Below are positions 7,911 through 16,845 of a DNA stretch of 36,676 nt, one piece after another (the first letter of the stretch is position 1; each line of letters opens with the position of its first letter). This stretch comes from Gemmatimonadota bacterium. GTDB lineage: Bacteria; Gemmatimonadota; Gemmatimonadetes; Longimicrobiales; Gaopeijiaceae. The DNA lies in assembly GCA_009841475.1 (NCBI GenBank), contig VXLT01000052.1, positions 1-36,676 on the forward strand. Direction: 5' to 3'. The notes below the pieces were generated by a model. That model searched no databases. It was given only the letters and a program-made list of their open reading frames with translations, and was not told where the DNA came from. The translations under genes and the position numbers were made by a program.

Positions 7911-10900
7911 ATGAACACTCAGCCGGAAATCAGCCCCCGCTATAGGGCCTCTCGAGACATTGATGGCTTCCTGAATCCCGAAACAGGGCCACGAGATAGA
8001 TTGGGACAATTGTCCCGAGCGATGCTTGCGCATCAAGGAGCAGACGTTCGCTCTATCAGCAATGCCGATGCCATCACCCAGGTCCTGTCGCCACGCGAGC
8101 CCGCTAAGGACCAGCGGTTCTTTGCGGCAGTCTTTCTGCGCCTGCTCTCGACCGTACCGCAAGAAATCTACGATCTTGACAACAGCCGCCGGGTACTCGT
8201 CACGAAGCTTCTCGGCAGGTTCCCCGAGGTCTCACAGGCTCTCGAGATCGACAACAACACTCAGGGGTACGAGAGGCTTCACGCCTTCGAGGCTGCGGCC
8301 GCCGCGGCCGACGGATACCTAGCTCATGCTTTGGCTCCCAATAGATCCCTTGCATCCTTCGAGCAAACCCGCCAGCGCGTCATGCGCGTCTACCAGAATC
8401 CCCTAGTTGTCGCGATCGTCGTACCGTTTCTGCCTGACTTCCTGTCTAAGCGTAACATTGGTGTCCCTCTAAGCGCCGTTCACAGCCATGTCGTCTCGGA
8501 GCCGCGCCTCACGATCCCAACGTATACTGACGCGAAAGAGAGTCTTGAGACGATTCTCGACGACTGTACTCAATACGACACCCACTACGTCCGGGAGTTC
8601 TTCCGCCCGTTCTTCGCAGCCCTTCTCGATCGACTGACAACCGCGTTCGAATCCAGTCCCTTCAACCAACCCGCCCGCCTGTCACTAAAGGAACTGGGCA
8701 AGAACTATCCGTTCACGATCCCCGAGGCCGAGGTTCGCCTAGCATTCGCGGTCGAAAACGAGGGTCCCGGAATGGCGTTCGACGTCGGCCTGGAAATAGA
8801 CACGGACGACTATTTGTCCCTGAGCACCCCATCCCAATTCCTCGATCAAATTGACTCCGGCGAGCGACTTGAACCCATCGAGTTCGTGGCCAATGTGGCC
8901 ACGACCACCCCCACCTCGATACTTGTGGCCTGTTCCCTGACGTGGACCGACAGCGACGGGTCCCCCAGGACCGTCGAGGACTTCATTGATCTCCCGGCTC
9001 AACCAAGCAACATACCCTGGGAGGAACTCAAGCACGCCGAACCTTATAGCCTCGAACCTGTCACGAAGGCCAAAGACCTCATTGGACGCTCCCAGGAGAC
9101 GACACTGCTGATTTCAAAACTCCGAGCCGAAAGCGTTGGGTCGTTTTGCGTCTACGGTCAACGCCGCGTTGGCAAGACTTCTGTCGTCGTCACTCTGGAG
9201 GACATGCCCGAGCTCAACGGTATTACCATACTCAATCTCGAGACTGGAATGTTCATAGTCCCGGACGCGAGAGGTACTATTAACAACCTCGGCGCGATAA
9301 TCTGTAACGCCCTTATTGAACGGCACCCTAAGCTGGCAAGTTTGACGACGCCGGACTTTTCTGGAGCTCTCGCCCCACTCAGTGGCTTTCTCGCAGCAGC
9401 CTTTCGCCTCGATCCATCCCTGAGGCTCGTGGTCGTATTGGACGAGTTCGATGCACTGCCTCCTGCGCTCTATCGTAGGGGGGACATTAGCCATGCGTTT
9501 TTCACGACCATTCGATCACTCAGCGCTCGCCGACCGTTAGGGTTCATCTTGGTTGGAGGTGAGACGATGGCGGAGATACTGAGCACGCAAGGGGAGATGT
9601 TGAACAAGTTTCGCCCGCTCCGCATTGACTACCTAGAGAAGCAATCGCAATGGTCTGACTTCGTCCAATTGGTTCGCAGACCCATTGAGGATTGGGCAAC
9701 CATAACAGACGAAGCCGTGACAATGCTCTATGGCATGACCGCAGGCAATCCGTTTTTTACAAAATTCATATGCACAGAACTGGTCGAAGAGATGAAGCGG
9801 CGTAGGGACGCTTTCGTTACGGGCGCCGAGATGCGTCGTGCGATTGCAGTATCGGTCGGCCACGCCGGCATAAACAACTTTCAACATTTTTGGGATGACG
9901 GGGTTGTAGCATCTAGCGATGAGAGAATTGACGAGGAACGAGCGTGCCGGCGTCGAGTGATGTTGTCGCTCGGTGAGGTGCTTCGTTCGAAGGACCGATG
10001 TTCTGTCGAGAATATTGCCACGAGGGCTTCGCGCTTTGGCCTCGGCGAGACAGATGTCCACAGAGTGCTGGCCGATTTCGAGAAGCGAAAAGTGCTGGTT
10101 CAGAACAACGACGAGTATTCGTGTAAGGTCCGCCTTTTCGAGCGGTGGTTGGTTGACGAAGGCGTGAACGCATTGGATTTGACCTTGGTGGAAGAGGAGA
10201 GCTTGCGTACTAAGCTCGAGGCCGAGGAGAGACGGCGTGTGAAGGATCGGGAGATCAGCATCCTTGTGGACACCTGGGGGAATTACCGCGGAAGGCAGAT
10301 TACCGACATCAGAGTAAAATCCTGGCTGGAACAGTTCGAAACCACCGAGGAACAGAGAGTAGTGTTTGAGTTGCTAAAGAAGCTGCGTTTCTATTCGGGC
10401 GGCTTGATCCGCGAGAAGCTGCGGAGTGGACACGGGTTTGTGCTGCGCGAATTGGCCGGTCGCGGGGTGATTCGCAAGGCTCCAGAGGGTCGAGCGCGGA
10501 GAATGACGGACAATGTGCTGATCAGCTTCTACGGAGGCGACGGAAAGAGAGGGCACACGTATGCGAAGATGTATGCGGATGAGAATAACATCTATCATGG
10601 CCGGATAGTAGCGCCGAGACGGCTTCAGAAGAAGATTGAAAGCTTGGGAGACGTGGCCGGTGTTGTATTTGTTGACGATTTTATTGGGACAGGAAAGACT
10701 GCGGTTCGATCACTGCAGGACTACTTGCCCCCGTTGGCCCAACGTCTGGATCAGGCCCAAATTGATGTTTTTCTGGTGGCCATCTCGGGGTTTGCTAATG
10801 CTGCTGATAAGGTGAGCAGGGAAGTGTCGCCAATTGTTCACAGGTTTCGGGTCTCCGTGTCTGATCCACTTACCGATGCAGACAAGTGCTTTGGCGACAA

Positions 10901-11111
10901 ATCAGCAATCTTGCCGGTACCGACGGAAAGGGCGCGGGCCAAGGAAGTCATCGGCAGCTATGGGAGAAAGTTGTTTAAGGAATCGCCTTTTGGCTTTGGA
11001 AACTGTCAGGCGCTTGTAGTGTTTGAGAACACTTGTCCAAACAATAGTCTACCCATCTTGTGGGCGACCGGTTCCGAGGCCGGCTGGGAGCCGTTGTTCA
11101 GTCGGCCATGA
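7911..11111 (+). CDS. Large NTPase (AAA/STAND-like) with C-terminal phosphoribosyltransferase-like domain; putative conflict/defence protein
   Basis: 1066 aa. Walker A VYGQRRVGKTS (G at about aa 416, nt 9156); Walker B LVVVLDEFD (about aa 510, nt 9438); PRTase-like VVFVDDFIGTGKT (about aa 919-930, nt 10671); C-terminus NCQALVVFENTCPNNSLPILWATG...WEPLFSRP as in PRTase-CE type proteins; beta-sandwich-like region before the NTPase. Confidence 0.75.
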   Translation: MNTQPEISPRYRASRDIDGFLNPETGPRDRLGQLSRAMLAHQGADVRSISNADAITQVLSPREPAKDQRFFAAVFLRLLSTVPQEIYDLDNSRRVLVTKLLGRFPEVSQALEIDNNTQGYERLHAFEAAAAAADGYLAHALAPNRSLASFEQTRQRVMRVYQNPLVVAIVVPFLPDFLSKRNIGVPLSAVHSHVVSEPRLTIPTYTDAKESLETILDDCTQYDTHYVREFFRPFFAALLDRLTTAFESSPFNQPARLSLKELGKNYPFTIPEAEVRLAFAVENEGPGMAFDVGLEIDTDDYLSLSTPSQFLDQIDSGERLEPIEFVANVATTTPTSILVACSLTWTDSDGSPRTVEDFIDLPAQPSNIPWEELKHAEPYSLEPVTKAKDLIGRSQETTLLISKLRAESVGSFCVYGQRRVGKTSVVVTLEDMPELNGITILNLETGMFIVPDARGTINNLGAIICNALIERHPKLASLTTPDFSGALAPLSGFLAAAFRLDPSLRLVVVLDEFDALPPALYRRGDISHAFFTTIRSLSARRPLGFILVGGETMAEILSTQGEMLNKFRPLRIDYLEKQSQWSDFVQLVRRPIEDWATITDEAVTMLYGMTAGNPFFTKFICTELVEEMKRRRDAFVTGAEMRRAIAVSVGHAGINNFQHFWDDGVVASSDERIDEERACRRRVMLSLGEVLRSKDRCSVENIATRASRFGLGETDVHRVLADFEKRKVLVQNNDEYSCKVRLFERWLVDEGVNALDLTLVEEESLRTKLEAEERRRVKDREISILVDTWGNYRGRQITDIRVKSWLEQFETTEEQRVVFELLKKLRFYSGGLIREKLRSGHGFVLRELAGRGVIRKAPEGRARRMTDNVLISFYGGDGKRGHTYAKMYADENNIYHGRIVAPRRLQKKIESLGDVAGVVFVDDFIGTGKTAVRSLQDYLPPLAQRLDQAQIDVFLVAISGFANAADKVSREVSPIVHRFRVSVSDPLTDADKCFGDKSAILPVPTERARAKEVIGSYGRKLFKESPFGFGNCQALVVFENTCPNNSLPILWATGSEAGWEPLFSRP

Positions 11112-11159
11112 AGGTTGCAGTGGACGCGAGAGCTTCGGAATAGGCCAAGAGAAGCGGGA

Positions 11160-11985
11160 CGTTGCGTTTCGGCTCGGTGTCGCTGCCCTAACGAGGTCTT
11201 GGCGCTTGGTCTCGATACCCACATCACCTGCGGCGGCCGCCCGCTCTTCGCCCAGCTGCGGCCCGGCAACTCCGATCCCGCCGGGGGCGTGACTGCACCG
11301 CTCGGCCGCATCATCGAGCGGCTGCGCCAGGAGTGGCCCTGGCTGAAGATCCTGCTCCGGGCCGACTCGGCGTATGCCCGCGAGGAGCTGCTGGCGTGGT
11401 GCGAGGACAACGGCGTGGACTACGTCATCGGACTGGCGAAGAACTCGCGGCTCATCGAGAAGATCGGCTGGGAACTGGCCGACGCCGAGGGCCGAGTCAG
11501 CCCGTCACGGCCGGCCCGCACGCCGGTTCGCCGAGTTCCCCTACGCCACCCTGACGAGCTGGTCGCGACGGCGACGGGTCGTCGCCAAGGCCGAACACCT
11601 GCCGGGCAAGGCCAACCCCCGCTTCGTCGTCACCTCGCTGCCCGCCGCCACCTTCTCGGCCCGCACGGTCTACGAGCGCGTCTACTGCCCGCGGGGCGAC
11701 ATGGAGAACACCATCAAGGAGCAGCAGCTCGATCTGTTCTCCGACCGGACCTCGGCCTCACGCTTCGCCGCCAACCAGCTCCGGCTCCTCTTCGCGTCGG
11801 TCCTCTTCGACGCCCTCAGACGCATGCTCGCGGGCGCCCGCATCACGGTCTCGGTGCGAAGGGTCAGGGTCGCCATGGACTCCTCGCATCCCTCCGCCGC
11901 CGCCTTCGCCCACCTCCACGCCCGATTAGAGGGTAATCTCCCATCCTCTCCCGGACTCCCTCTCACGCCGCGCCGTGGGATCGCT
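11160..11985 (+). mobile_element. IS1380-family transposase, C-terminal remnant (frameshifted)
   Basis: LALGLDTHITCGGRPLFAQLRPGNSD...LRQEWPWLKILLRADSAYAREELLAWCEDNGVDYVIGLAKNSRLIEKIGWELAD, frameshift near 11500, then RRFAEFPYATLTSWSRRRRVVAKAEHLPGKANPRFVVTSL...VYERVYCPRGDMENTIKEQQLDLFSDRTSASRFAANQLRLLFASVLFDALRR. Confidence 0.88.
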
Positions 11986-13009
11986 GCGCCTCAGGACCGC
12001 CCCGAAGCCTCTCAGTCACCTGAATCCCCCTCCGCGCGCCTTCCACTGCACGTCCGAAAGACTCTTCGCTCCTTCGGGCGCGGTCCGACGTTACAATCAC
12101 GGCCTGGATACTGCCCTCAGGTCGCTACGCTGGTGCCATGTGACAAATGCGGGCTAGCACCGAGGCCGGAGTTTCGCCAGCGTTCGGTGGTACTCTGGGC
12201 GACAGGAGAGGGCTTTGAATAGGGCGTGGAGGAAAACCACGGCCGTGATGCCGCTGTTGTATACGCTCGACCAGTCTGCGACGGATGCCTGTGGATGCTG
12301 GTCACTATGAAGATTGCCTACAGCAACGGGGTTCCTGCCGTGGTCTATCGAGTACCAGATGGTGACGCCACGACCGACGGCTCGAAGGTTCCGGATGTCG
12401 TGGACCTTCCGGCTGGTGTGGGCTCCGGCCTGAGAGATTGCCGACAGAATCGAGGTCGTCACAGAGGCCTACGAGAAGGAGCACCTCCCGAATCACCCGG
12501 ATCCGCCGGACGTGCCGCCGGGACCCAGTCGACGGATGTTCGACACCATCACCGGGACGTTCGAGCGGTCGGTATCGACGGACTCTCCCGAGCCCGCGGA
12601 CGACTACCCGTCGCCTGAGGAGCTGCATGTTTCGACTCCGGTCACTTGGTGGTCCGAGGTTTTCACACTGCGCCACCGTCATCGGTGCCCGCGCTGTGGC
12701 CAACTGCGCCCAGGTGGACCGGGAGTTGGCGCCCAGTAGACTGAAGGACCGATCACCCTTCATTGTGCGCGGCAGGTAGGCAACATCCTCAAGTACCTGG
12801 AAGTGGGTGAACGGCCGCCGATCAGCTACAGCTACTACATGTAGGAGGGCGCGGGAGCCATCGCGCATCCGTTCTTACTCTTGGATGAGCCGTGAGGGCT
12901 CCCTTGAGCGGAGCTTCCCTGATCGAAGACATCCGGGAGCCCGATGACATGATGTCGCCCGCTCACCCTTCTGTGTATCGACTTGAAAGCCGTGATGTGA
13001 CGAGACCCG

Positions 13010-15013
13010 CTACGCAACTGCAGTGGCCACCCCCCCAACGATTTCGTCATCGACATACTCCTTGAAAGACTCAACGGTCGTGTGGCAGTCGAATCCAGCT
13101 TGGTTGACCGTCCGGTAGGTCTCCGCTGACTCGTTCAGCAGCAGCGCGACCGGGCGTCCCCGGCCCTCTGGCAGACCGGTCGGCCAAGCCAGGTCGATCG
13201 TCGCTTTGGGCTGTTGGGTCACGTCGTCGCGAAGCTCGTAGCCGAACTCGCCGGGAGGCAGGCCGCGCGCAGATATCCAGTCCTGAAGCTCCTCCAGAAT
13301 TCGGTCCTCATCCGCACTGGAGATGGGCGGTAGTACCGGTATCGAAACCACGGAGGGCTGTGGACCGGCCGGTTCGATTGCCTCAGCATGCGCGGCATAC
13401 AGGGTAGTCAGGTGCCGGTTGGCGGCGTCGGCAAGGAGACCGCGTCGAGCTTCAAGGAATGCCGGGTAGTTCCCGACCTTCCATAGCTCCTCGTCCATCG
13501 GAATCCACTGGGACTCCAGTACTCCGGGGTTCTTCTCCTCCACGAAACCGAAGTAGCCCTCAAGGCCGATCCGGCGGCGGTCGGGGTCGTGCGTACCCTT
13601 GACGTATTTGGATGGCCCTGCAGGACAGGCTGCGCCGATCCACTTGTTACACTCCGCGCTGAGAAAGCAGAGATTGGCCAGCGCGTTGACCTGTGGTTTC
13701 GTGTATTCGTCGTCATAGAGGACCGCCTTGGGAAAGATGTGGTGCACCTCCAGCTGGGCGCCCCCACCCAGAAGGCCCGCCTTGAGTTCCGTGCCATCGC
13801 AGAAGTTCCTTGATCCGCCTACGCGCGTCAGCCAGTAGAGCGCCGGATAGAGTCGCGCTCCCAGTGACCAAGCGTCGAAGTCGGAGGCCGTCACTCGGCG
13901 GCGCCCCCACTTCGTGCCGATGTCCGCGATCAATCGCTCTATGCCGTCCACGGTACCGTCCACCGCCCCGAGATCCTGCTTGATCTTGGTCTCAGTAGTA
14001 CCGGAGAAGCGACCGCGCATTCCCGCCTGCAAGAACCAGTAAAGCAATCGATTCCACTCTTCAGTGCTCATCATTCCAGATGGGCGTACTGCCAGATGGC
14101 GAATCATGACCGGGATCGAGAAGCGTCCGAAGAGAACACGGTTGTGGTCGAGCCCCAGCCGGAGCGAGATCTGATTCAACACCGTATCCACATGCTTGAC
14201 GGTGCGCTCCAGGCCAACCTTCACCTGCTCTCCCGGGGTGTCGTGCAGGTGCTGAAACGCTGCTTCACCCTTCACGACTGCGTTCATGCACCGGAGTAGC
14301 CAGTCCAGGGTGAAGTGGAAATCGTGATCCCGCCACTCCTTGACCTGCCGACCCATGTCCTTCCGCACCTCGGGCCACTTCGCCGCGATTTTCGCCAGTG
14401 CCAAGTCGCCACTCGACAATGTCGTGCCCGCGCTGTTCAGTCTGTTGAAGATGTCGACCACGGTGTCGATGTTCTTCTCTTCGTCCGCTATCTGCTCGAT
14501 GTGGAGATCTCTATTGGTCACACTGAGGAGTCGGAGCAGTCGATTGGTGACCTCGATATAGCGCGTCGCGTCAATGTCCTTGCCGGGGATCCCAAGCTTC
14601 TTCTCCAAGAGACTTGAAAGGCCACCGTCACCCGCCTTCATCACCTCAGTTACGTCGAACCAAAGCGGGTCGTCCCTCATCTTGATGGGCTGGAAGAACT
14701 CGAACTTTTTGCTGCCCGCGTGAAACCGCAGGTTCCTGAACGCCCGTTCGTCACCGCTAAAAAAGCTTGGCGCCCGCCCCTTGAGCACCCCGTACAGTGA
14801 GGTCACGCGTTGCTGGCCGTCCAGGAGGAGCTCTGTGGTTGCCCCATCGTCGTCGGTGGTCAGCCACGTCAGGAGACCGCCCACCGGATGTTCGCGGTAG
14901 AGTGAGTCGAAGAACTCACGGACCTGCCTGCCCTTCCAGACAAACCCGCGCTGGAACCTCGGGAGTGCGATCTTCCCTAGTTCGACGTTGCTCAGGATGG
15001 CGTCAACCTTCAT
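13010..15013 (-). CDS. GmrSD-like DUF262/DUF1524 (HNH) restriction-type protein
   Basis: DUF262-like N-terminus (LPRFQRGFVWKGRQVREFFDSLYREHPVGGLLTW, LLLDGQQRVTSLYGV) and HNH-type DUF1524 motif (EVHHIFPKAVLYDDEYTKPQVNALANLCFLSAECNKWIG). Confidence 0.85.
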   Translation of the reverse strand: MKVDAILSNVELGKIALPRFQRGFVWKGRQVREFFDSLYREHPVGGLLTWLTTDDDGATTELLLDGQQRVTSLYGVLKGRAPSFFSGDERAFRNLRFHAGSKKFEFFQPIKMRDDPLWFDVTEVMKAGDGGLSSLLEKKLGIPGKDIDATRYIEVTNRLLRLLSVTNRDLHIEQIADEEKNIDTVVDIFNRLNSAGTTLSSGDLALAKIAAKWPEVRKDMGRQVKEWRDHDFHFTLDWLLRCMNAVVKGEAAFQHLHDTPGEQVKVGLERTVKHVDTVLNQISLRLGLDHNRVLFGRFSIPVMIRHLAVRPSGMMSTEEWNRLLYWFLQAGMRGRFSGTTETKIKQDLGAVDGTVDGIERLIADIGTKWGRRRVTASDFDAWSLGARLYPALYWLTRVGGSRNFCDGTELKAGLLGGGAQLEVHHIFPKAVLYDDEYTKPQVNALANLCFLSAECNKWIGAACPAGPSKYVKGTHDPDRRRIGLEGYFGFVEEKNPGVLESQWIPMDEELWKVGNYPAFLEARRGLLADAANRHLTTLYAAHAEAIEPAGPQPSVVSIPVLPPISSADEDRILEELQDWISARGLPPGEFGYELRDDVTQQPKATIDLAWPTGLPEGRGRPVALLLNESAETYRTVNQAGFDCHTTVESFKEYVDDEIVGGVATAVA

Positions 15014-15191
15014 TGAGGTGCCTCTTGTCCCTTTCCCTGATGCGTCGGTTGATCAGTTGTGTGTTGGCGCTGGAGCCTGCGAAACAACCCAAATCGGTGT
15101 TCCGACGGGGGGCACAAGATCCTGGCGGTACAGGCCGGTTCGTACCGAGGTGCGACGGAAGGCAAGCCGAATCCCTGGGGAATTGACGTCT

Positions 15192-15506
15192 TCATTCATG
15201 GGCCTCGTTAAGCTGTGTCGCTGCGAGAACCTTCCGAGGAATTTCTCCGACGAACTGGCTGGCGTACGTGAATGCAATCGTATCCCCGAGAGAGTCGGTA
15301 CGGTGAGCAAGAGTCGCAAAGCCATCTGAGACCTCCTGGCAGATGTGCTGGAGGCCATCCTGCGTGGCGAACTCACAGCGGATCATAGCCGCCAGCACAG
15401 CAAAAAGCGCTTCTCGTTCAACTGCGTTTCGGTGCTCCTCTGGCACTTCAAGAGGCAGGTTCATGAGGGCTCCCCTCACTTGCTCAGGAATAAGGTGAAC
15501 TGCCAT
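15192..15506 (-). CDS. Hypothetical small protein
   Basis: 104-aa ORF MAVHLIPEQVRGALMNLPLEVPEEHRNAVEREALFAVLAAMIRCEF...; no family recognised. Confidence 0.4.
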   Translation of the reverse strand: MAVHLIPEQVRGALMNLPLEVPEEHRNAVEREALFAVLAAMIRCEFATQDGLQHICQEVSDGFATLAHRTDSLGDTIAFTYASQFVGEIPRKVLAATQLNEAHE

Positions 15507-15532
15507 TGGGAATCACCCTCCGGGGCTCAGCG

Positions 15533-15838
15533 TCAACTCGTCAGTCCTTCCACATTCGTGATGCACGGATACGGTAGCGGCGCCGTCAGCGCTTTGGCGC
15601 GCGGACTGGAGAAAGGCATCATAGGCCCGGCCACCCATGGTTTCCCTCCGCACTTCGGGCAGGTTGGGTATCCCGCCGGATACCGACACTCTCCACTGAA
15701 TGCTTTGCAGCATTCGATTTCCACTCCACACGCCGGACAGTACAGCGCGTCGCGGACAGACTTGCTCACACGATCACTCCTCAGTTCATCTCGGTCCGCA
15801 GTAGCCGACAGCGGCGTCCACGGGCGGCAATTCCGCAC
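15533..15838 (-). CDS. Hypothetical zinc-ribbon-like protein
   Basis: CPAC...CPKCGGKPW pattern in LYCPACGVEIECCKAFSGECRYPAGYPTCPKCGGKPWVAG; start uncertain. Confidence 0.4.
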   Translation of the reverse strand: MRNCRPWTPLSATADRDELRSDRVSKSVRDALYCPACGVEIECCKAFSGECRYPAGYPTCPKCGGKPWVAGPMMPFSSPRAKALTAPLPYPCITNVEGLTS

Positions 15839-15973
15839 CGCGGCACCAATGTGTCAACATTCCGACCGACGCGCGTCTACTTGACGGCCACATGGCATCG
15901 TTCCCACCCATCACACCTGGACAAATCCGTGGTGTGCACGATCACGGCACCTGCACATTCACCGGGAAACGAA

Positions 15974-16375
15974 CTACGATTCTGCATCATCGACCGAGCC
16001 GGCATGTACTCCCGCCGAGGGTTCGGTTTCCGCAATTCGCGCTCGAATCCTCTTCGTAATCCCGCCGACTTCCTTCCTAGCGCCATACCACAGAATAATC
16101 AGTAAGGCACCGCCGATGTTCCCAATGACAGTCAGCACCAAGAAAACAACGAGCGTTGTCAATGACTCTATATCGACCGTTAGTAGCGATGTCAGGAACG
16201 ACATGCCTAGTGTCACCAGGAAGATCCCGAAGTTCAGATAGATCGAATATGGTGAGCCTCTTTCCAACGCATCCAATTCGGTCTCAGTCACCTCGTAGAT
16301 TGATAGCGAATCGACTCGGCCGCGGACGATCCGCACCTCCTTCAGGCCCGTTGACTCTTCGTCTTGAGGGGTCAC
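15974..16375 (-). CDS. Small protein with two predicted TM helices
   Basis: ...YSIYLNFGIFLVTLGMSFLTSLLTVDIESLTTLVVFLVLTVIGNIGGALLIILWYGARKEVGGITKRIRARIAE. A GTG at 16375 overlaps the upstream gene's TGA (GTGA). Confidence 0.65.
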   Translation of the reverse strand: MTPQDEESTGLKEVRIVRGRVDSLSIYEVTETELDALERGSPYSIYLNFGIFLVTLGMSFLTSLLTVDIESLTTLVVFLVLTVIGNIGGALLIILWYGARKEVGGITKRIRARIAETEPSAGVHAGSVDDAES

Positions 16376-16644
16376 AGGTTTTCCTTCAGCCACTCGTTTC
16401 TGCATATGACGTTTCGCCAAGCGGCTTCAGCACCCGATCTAACGACAAACATGCGGTCATCGCGATCAATGACTCGACAAAGCTCGTCACGTACCTGCGC
16501 GGCTGTCTTTTCCGTTACGATTGCCCACGTTGATTCGGTTATATGGGCCCATTTGGGATAGGACTTGATCGCCCTATAGAGGCTATCATAATCCCGATTG
16601 CCTCGAAGATCGTAGGAAATGATGTAGCATTTCATGGTCGTCAT
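16372..16644 (-). CDS. Cas2-like / SinR family protein
   Basis: MKCYIISYDLRGNRDYDSLYRAIKSYPKWAHITESTWAIVTEKTAAQVRDELCRVIDRDDRMFVVRSGAEAAWRN; Cas2-like first strand and length, no other cas genes. Confidence 0.7.
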   Translation of the reverse strand: MTTMKCYIISYDLRGNRDYDSLYRAIKSYPKWAHITESTWAIVTEKTAAQVRDELCRVIDRDDRMFVVRSGAEAAWRNVICRNEWLKENL

Positions 16645-16712
16645 CCTGGTTTGTAGGTTGCAGGTACTCGCCTATTGGGGGCGGAGCAGCCTTGTGTGGG
16701 CTCCACTCGGGA

Positions 16713-16741
16713 ATTGTGCCATTCGTTTGCGAAGAATGCAA
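16713..16741 (-). promoter_or_regulatory. Candidate sigma70-like promoter TTGCAT-N17-CACAAT upstream of the Cas2-like gene
   Basis: Reverse strand TTGCAT (16741-16736), 17-bp spacer, CACAAT (16718-16713); about 70 nt upstream of the start at 16644. Confidence 0.35.
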
Positions 16742-16845
16742 CCCCACGGCTCCAATGCCGTAAGGGACAAATCACGCGCAACAGGTAGTATGGGGCCCCG
16801 AGCGGGATTCCGCAAGGACTGGGTTCCCTGCCTCCACTCCAGGCC

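Noticed and set aside
7911-11111. Retron or reverse-transcriptase system linked to the PRTase-like protein
   Set aside because: No reverse transcriptase motif (YxDD) or obvious msr/msd structure in the neighbourhood.
16372-16644. CRISPR-Cas locus suggested by the Cas2-like protein
   Set aside because: No Cas1 or effector and no regularly spaced direct repeats seen nearby.
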